From Mediterranea sp. (in: CFB group bacteria) (GTDB taxonomy: Bacteria; Bacteroidota; Bacteroidia; Bacteroidales; Bacteroidaceae), in contig JAISHU010000041.1 in the NCBI GenBank assembly GCA_031262385.1, positions 1-35,959 on the forward strand: 35,959 nucleotides of DNA, read 5' to 3'. The notes under the pieces are model-generated. The model ran no database searches, was not told the origin of the DNA, and was given only the letters and a program-made list of their open reading frames with translations. Positions 32,418-35,959 of the stretch are shown piece after piece. A program made the translations under genes and the position numbers. How positions within the stretch are numbered: the stretch's first letter is position 1; every line of letters begins with the position of its first letter.

Positions 32418-33395
32418 ATGTACACGTTTACCCAACTTCTCGAACAGATTCATGTTCACATAGCAAACTTGCCGTTTAAACGTACCCCCGAATCACTTTA
32501 CATTCCGGTGGAGTATATACTTGCACTGCCGTCCAAACGCATCCGTCCGGCATTGATGCTAATGGCATACAATCTCTATCGCGAAGATGTGGAGCAAATC
32601 TATCCGCAGGCAGTGGGCATCGAGGTGTTTCACAACTTTACCCTGTTACACGACGACCTGATGGACCGTGCAGAGCTGCGCCGCGGTCAGCCTACGGTAC
32701 ACCGCAAATGGAACGACAGCGTGGCGATACTCTCGGGCGATGCCATGCTGGTGGTTGCCTATCGCTACATCACCGATTGTCAGCCCCGATACGTCAAACC
32801 GGTAGTCGACCTGTTTAATGCCACCGCACTCGAAGTGTGCGAAGGACAACAAATGGATATGGATTTTGAAACACGTGCCGATGTAACCGTAACCGAATAT
32901 TTGGAAATGATACGCCTTAAAACAGCCGTCTTACTTGCCGGCTCTCTGAAAATGGGAGCTATTCTGGCGGATGCCCCCGAAGCTGACGCCGAACTGCTCT
33001 ATCAGTTTGGTATCAATATCGGCATTGCCTTCCAACTCGAAGACGACCTGCTTGATGTCTATGGCGATGTGGCTACCTTCGGCAAAAATATAGGCGGTGA
33101 CATCTTGTGCAACAAGAAAACATATCTGCTGCTGAAAGCCATGGAGCATGCCGACAGCTCGCAACGGCAACGCCTTACCGCACTGCTGAACGATACCGAC
33201 AATTATACCCCCAACGAAAAAATTACAGCCGTAACCACACTCTATAACGAAATAGGTGTGCGCGAAATATGCCGGCAAGCCATCTGCGAGTACAGCCGGG
33301 CTGCCGAAGAATGTCTGAATAGGTTGAGCATCCCGCCAAACAGACGAACCGAACTCGAACAAATAAAACAACGCCTGATGAACAGGCAAGTATAA
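32418..33395 (+). CDS. Trans-isoprenyl diphosphate synthase (polyprenyl synthetase family)
   Basis: A 325-residue cytoplasmic enzyme that condenses isopentenyl diphosphate with allylic diphosphates. Both Asp-rich motifs are intact: LLHDDLMDRAELRRGQPTVH (Asp79, Asp80, Asp83) and FQLEDDLLDVYGD (Asp209, Asp210, Asp213). KRIRPAL near residue 40 is the diphosphate-binding Lys-Arg. No insertion is present in the first motif. A Phe lies five residues before it, a position that limits chain length, which suggests a short to medium product, but I cannot tell farnesyl, geranylgeranyl or octaprenyl products apart. It is followed 26 bp later by the unknown gene and tatD, probably in one transcript. Confidence 0.9.
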   Translation: MYTFTQLLEQIHVHIANLPFKRTPESLYIPVEYILALPSKRIRPALMLMAYNLYREDVEQIYPQAVGIEVFHNFTLLHDDLMDRAELRRGQPTVHRKWNDSVAILSGDAMLVVAYRYITDCQPRYVKPVVDLFNATALEVCEGQQMDMDFETRADVTVTEYLEMIRLKTAVLLAGSLKMGAILADAPEADAELLYQFGINIGIAFQLEDDLLDVYGDVATFGKNIGGDILCNKKTYLLLKAMEHADSSQRQRLTALLNDTDNYTPNEKITAVTTLYNEIGVREICRQAICEYSRAAEECLNRLSIPPNRRTELEQIKQRLMNRQV

Positions 33396-33421
33396 CATAA
33401 CACGCAACACTACTATTTATT

Positions 33422-34147
33422 ATGCCTTACAGAAGATTGCCAAACACTGACCAAGCACGTATCAGAGCACTGAAAGCAGTGGTACAGAAAGGGGAAACGA
33501 ACGATATCTACAATCTTGCCGTTACCCTCAAAACATTAACGGAAGTGCGTAACTTCCTCGTACGCTTTGAAGCAGCACAAACCTATTATGCCGAATGTTA
33601 CGAACGCCAAGTGGCTGCGGGACGAAAGCATCAGGCGAATGTAAAAACAGCCCGTCTTTATATATCGCACTTCATCCAAGTACTTAATCTGGCGGTCATA
33701 CGCAACGAAGTCCGTTCGTCTCACAAAAATTACTACGGACTTATCCCCGAAGATATGAACGTACCCGACCTCTCCACCGAACAAGCACTTGCCAAGTGGG
33801 GCAGGCAAATCATAGAAGGCGAACGTAAACGCACATCGGGTGGGGGAATACCTATCTACACACCCACCATTGCCAAGGTGAAAGTGCACTACGATATCTT
33901 TATGGATAGCTACGGCAAACAAAAAAACCTTCAAACGCTCACCACTCGCAGTCTCGAACAGCTCTCGTCCATGCGTGCCGCCGCCGACGAACTGGTGCTG
34001 GACTGCTGGAACCAAATAGAGAAAAGATTCGAAGAAGCTGCCCCCAACGAAAAACGACTGAATCTCTGTCGCGATTACGGCGTGATATACTACTATCGCA
34101 CCGGTGAACGGCAGCACTCCGACGACGAACGAAGCCTCGTAGTATGA
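33422..34147 (+). CDS. Conserved protein of unknown function upstream of tatD
   Basis: A 241-residue protein with no domain I can name. It has no signal peptide or membrane helix, and is basic and mostly helical. The visible landmarks are RARIRALKAVV-like repeats at the start, YYAECYERQVAAGRKHQANVKTARLYISHFIQVLNLAVIRNE in the middle (given here only as a description of a long helix pair), YYGLIPEDMNVPDLS, and LNLCRDYGVIYYYRTGERQ at the end. The gene overlaps tatD by four bases (ATGA), which implies translational coupling, and it follows the isoprenyl synthase by 26 bp. Composition matches its neighbours, so it is a resident gene. I infer only that it is cytoplasmic and expressed with tatD. 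Confidence 0.8.
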   Translation: MPYRRLPNTDQARIRALKAVVQKGETNDIYNLAVTLKTLTEVRNFLVRFEAAQTYYAECYERQVAAGRKHQANVKTARLYISHFIQVLNLAVIRNEVRSSHKNYYGLIPEDMNVPDLSTEQALAKWGRQIIEGERKRTSGGGIPIYTPTIAKVKVHYDIFMDSYGKQKNLQTLTTRSLEQLSSMRAAADELVLDCWNQIEKRFEEAAPNEKRLNLCRDYGVIYYYRTGERQHSDDERSLVV

Positions 34148-34947
34148 TAGATACCCACGCACATCTCTTCTTGGAAGAATTTAACGACGACCTCCCCCAA
34201 GTGGTGCAACGTGCACGTGTCGCCGGAGTTACCCGCATCTTATTACCCAACATAGACAGCACCACCATCGAACCCATGTGGCAGGTGTGTCGCACCTATC
34301 CCGGCTATTGTTACCCCATGATAGGTCTGCACCCCACTTCGGTGAAAACCGGCTACGAAGCCGAACTGGAGATTGTGCACCGCGAACTTACCACACGTAC
34401 CGGCTATATAGCCGTCGGCGAAATAGGTATCGACCTCTATTGGGACAAAACCTATCAAGCTTGGCAAGAAATAGCCCTGCGCAAACAGTTGGAGTGGGCT
34501 TTGCAATACCATTTGCCGGTCGTGCTACACTGTCGCGAAGCATTCGATACTATATATAAGGTGTTGTCGCCTTTCAAAGAGACCCCTTTGAGCGGAGTCT
34601 TTCACAGCTTTACCGGTACAGCCGACGAGGCACGGTGTATCATCCGCGAATTCCCCCGTTTCTATATCGGCATCAACGGTGTAGTGACCTTTAAAAAGTC
34701 CGCTTTGCCCGAAACATTGGCGGAGATTCCGCTCGACCGCCTGCTGATTGAAACCGATGCACCTTATCTCACACCCGTTCCCTATAGAGGAAAACGCAAC
34801 GAAAGCGCCTATTTACAATATACCCTTCAAAAAGTAGCCGAACTTTGCAAAATCGCACCCAAACAGCTTGATGAAGCCACCTCTGCCAATGCCCGAAAAC
34901 TGTTTGGCGACCTCGGTGGAGCAGGCGAAGATTTTAAAGTTTATTAA
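34144..34947 (+). CDS. tatD: TatD-family metal-dependent hydrolase
   Basis: A 267-residue cytoplasmic TIM-barrel hydrolase, in known cases a 3'-5' exonuclease or DNA-repair nuclease. Metal ligands are in place: IDTHAHL (His5, His7), GEIGIDLYWD with the bridging Glu, VVLHCREAF, GVFHSFTGT, and LIETDAPYLTP with the catalytic Asp. The length is standard. Its ATG overlaps the preceding stop as ATGA. It is probably the last gene of the isoprenyl synthase, unknown gene and tatD transcript; no clear terminator is visible before the tRNA promoter. Confidence 0.94.
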   Translation: MIDTHAHLFLEEFNDDLPQVVQRARVAGVTRILLPNIDSTTIEPMWQVCRTYPGYCYPMIGLHPTSVKTGYEAELEIVHRELTTRTGYIAVGEIGIDLYWDKTYQAWQEIALRKQLEWALQYHLPVVLHCREAFDTIYKVLSPFKETPLSGVFHSFTGTADEARCIIREFPRFYIGINGVVTFKKSALPETLAEIPLDRLLIETDAPYLTPVPYRGKRNESAYLQYTLQKVAELCKIAPKQLDEATSANARKLFGDLGGAGEDFKVY

Positions 34948-35006
34948 TTTCGGCTATTTCGAGCAGATAAAATGAGGCGAATGAGTGAAGGGAACAAAAA
35001 AAAGAA

Positions 35007-35014
35007 TACATTTG
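35007..35014 (+). promoter_or_regulatory. -7 promoter element for the tRNA gene
   Basis: TACATTTG, an exact -7 match, 71 bp upstream of the tRNA 5' end. No exact -33 TTTG is found. Confidence 0.45.
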
Positions 35015-35084
35015 TGCCTGAAATCGGAAACAGAAGTGAAAATCAACCCGTTTTTGTTTCCGATTTGTGGACAGAAGTCTCTTT

Positions 35085-35172
35085 GGAGAGATGCTCGAGT
35101 GGTTGAAGAGGCACGCCTGGAAAGCGTGTATACCCCTAAAGGGTATCCGGGGTTCGAATCCCCGTCTCTCCG
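35085..35172 (+). tRNA. tRNA-Ser (GGA anticodon)
   Basis: An 88-nt class II tRNA. The acceptor stem is GGAGAGA (35085-35091) paired with TCTCTCC (35165-35171), with discriminator G at 35172. The anticodon stem is CACGC/GCGTG (35112-35116 / 35124-35128) with loop CTGGAAA, so the anticodon is GGA (35119-35121). The variable arm is long (TACCCCTAAAGGGTA), as required for serine. The T loop is GGTTCGAATC. CCA is not encoded and must be added enzymatically. Confidence 0.95.
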
Positions 35173-35270
35173 CGTGATGAGGACGGATGGAAGCAAGATA
35201 AGCAAAGTGAGAATGAAATAAATATTAATATAAATAATTTAATTTATTAATCTTAAAAATTAGACACACA

Positions 35271-35959
35271 ATGAAAAAGTTATTTGCAATTGTTGCTGTA
35301 ATGGGAGTCTTGACTTTTGGCTCTACTCAACCTGTCCTTGCTCAGGATGCACCTGCGGCGCAAACTGAAGTGAAGGCTGCCGATCAGCCTGCTGCTGAAA
35401 GCGTTGGTATTCACAAAGAGCTTAAAATCAAGTTTATCGAAGGTACAGCATCTTTCATGAGCCTTGTAGCTATCGCATTGGTAATTGGTTTGGCATTCTG
35501 TATTGAACGTATCATTTACCTGAGCTTGGCAGAAATCAACACAAAGAAGTTTATTGCTTCTATTGAGTCAGCTTTGGAAAAAGGCGACCTCGAAGGTGCT
35601 AAAGACATTGCACGCAACACGCGCGGTCCGGTTGCTTCTATCTACTATCAAGGTTTGATGCGTATGGATCAAGGCATCGACGTAGTAGAAAAGTCAGTCG
35701 TATCTTACGGAGGCGTACAAGCCGGTTACCTCGAAAAAGGCTGTTCGTGGGTTACACTGTTCATCGCCATGGCTCCTTCGTTGGGATTCTTGGGAACGGT
35801 AATCGGTATGGTGCAGGCATTCGACCGCATCCAACAAGTAGGTGATATCTCTCCGACGGTTGTAGCCGGTGGTATGAAAGTCGCCCTTATCACAACTATC
35901 TTTGGTTTGATTGTTGCCTTGATTCTTCAGATTTTCTATAACTACATCCTGTCTAAAAT
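35271..35959 (+). CDS. exbB: ExbB/TolQ-family proton channel, 5' part (runs off the window)
   Basis: The frame is open from ATG 35271 to the end, giving 229 residues; the stop is outside. The protein begins with a cleavable signal peptide (MKKLFAIVAVMGVLTFGS, then TQPVLAQ) and an Ala/Pro/Glu-rich spacer. ExbB/MotA features follow: a first membrane helix (SFMSLVAIALVIGLAFCIERI), a cytoplasmic helical part (KKFIASIESALEKGDLEGA), a second helix with APSLGFLGTVIGMVQAF, and a third (GGMKVALITTIFGLIVALIL). It would energise TonB with ExbD, whose gene is expected just outside. An N-terminal signal peptide on ExbB is typical of Bacteroidetes. The leader is A/T-rich with no clear -7 element. Confidence 0.92.
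   Translation, partial: MKKLFAIVAVMGVLTFGSTQPVLAQDAPAAQTEVKAADQPAAESVGIHKELKIKFIEGTASFMSLVAIALVIGLAFCIERIIYLSLAEINTKKFIASIESALEKGDLEGAKDIARNTRGPVASIYYQGLMRMDQGIDVVEKSVVSYGGVQAGYLEKGCSWVTLFIAMAPSLGFLGTVIGMVQAFDRIQQVGDISPTVVAGGMKVALITTIFGLIVALILQIFYNYILSK

Noticed and set aside
35173..35221. Integration site at the tRNA-Ser 3' end
   Set aside because: No repeat of the tRNA 3' end is seen in the remaining sequence and the gene downstream is the core gene exbB, not an integrase.

Overview
The window looks like chromosomal DNA of a Bacteroidales bacterium (Bacteroides/Tannerella/Barnesiella-like; genus not resolved). The evidence is a SusC/SusD pair, a DUF4834 membrane protein, ExbB with its own signal peptide, weak Shine-Dalgarno sites, and many Bacteroides-type promoters (-7 TAnnTTTG, sometimes with TTTG about 20 bp upstream). 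Most of it is core housekeeping sequence with moderate GC. One stretch near 29.4-30.6 kb is clearly accessory.

Layout. 1-489 is the 3' end of an outer-membrane beta-barrel gene. 593-5415 (minus) is a susC-susD operon with no regulator or enzyme gene beside it. 5738-8535 (plus) is the trkA-trkH potassium uptake pair. 8627-9944 (minus) is msrA-birA. 10061-10740 (plus) is a small ribbon-helix-helix-like protein followed by tadA. 10748-12420 (minus) is psd-pssA-DUF4834, for phosphatidylethanolamine synthesis. 12610-18500 (plus) is dnaE, trxA, an acidic protein of unknown function, and pepD. 18692-21652 (minus) encodes a two-receiver/ATP-grasp fusion protein. 21739-23853 (plus) is a prolyl oligopeptidase lipoprotein. 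23843-27483 (minus) is gnd-zwf-pgl, the complete oxidative pentose phosphate branch. 28354-29361 (plus) is class II fba. 29705-30545 (plus) is a two-gene accessory cassette ending in a DUF2335 membrane protein. 30611-31300 (minus) is cmk. 31605-34947 (plus) is tonB, a polyprenyl synthetase, a conserved unknown gene and tatD. tRNA-Ser(GGA) lies at 35085-35172. exbB starts at 35271 and runs off the end.

The genes mostly form ordinary sets: outer-membrane import (SusCD, TonB, ExbB), K+ uptake, phospholipid synthesis, the pentose phosphate branch and lower glycolysis.

The unusual signals sit between genes. (1) Two identical 40-bp hairpins bracket the two-gene cassette between fba and cmk. (2) A 175-bp long inverted repeat fills the cassette leader, and a half-copy lies upstream of gnd. 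(3) Degenerate tandem repeats with a 21-22-bp period fill two gaps, 18601-18689 and 27799-28002; part of the second array is the first family on the other strand. (4) The 986-residue protein joins one degenerate and one intact-looking receiver domain to a PEP-synthase-type ATP-grasp, without the phosphohistidine and PEP-binding domains that would make it a PEP synthase.
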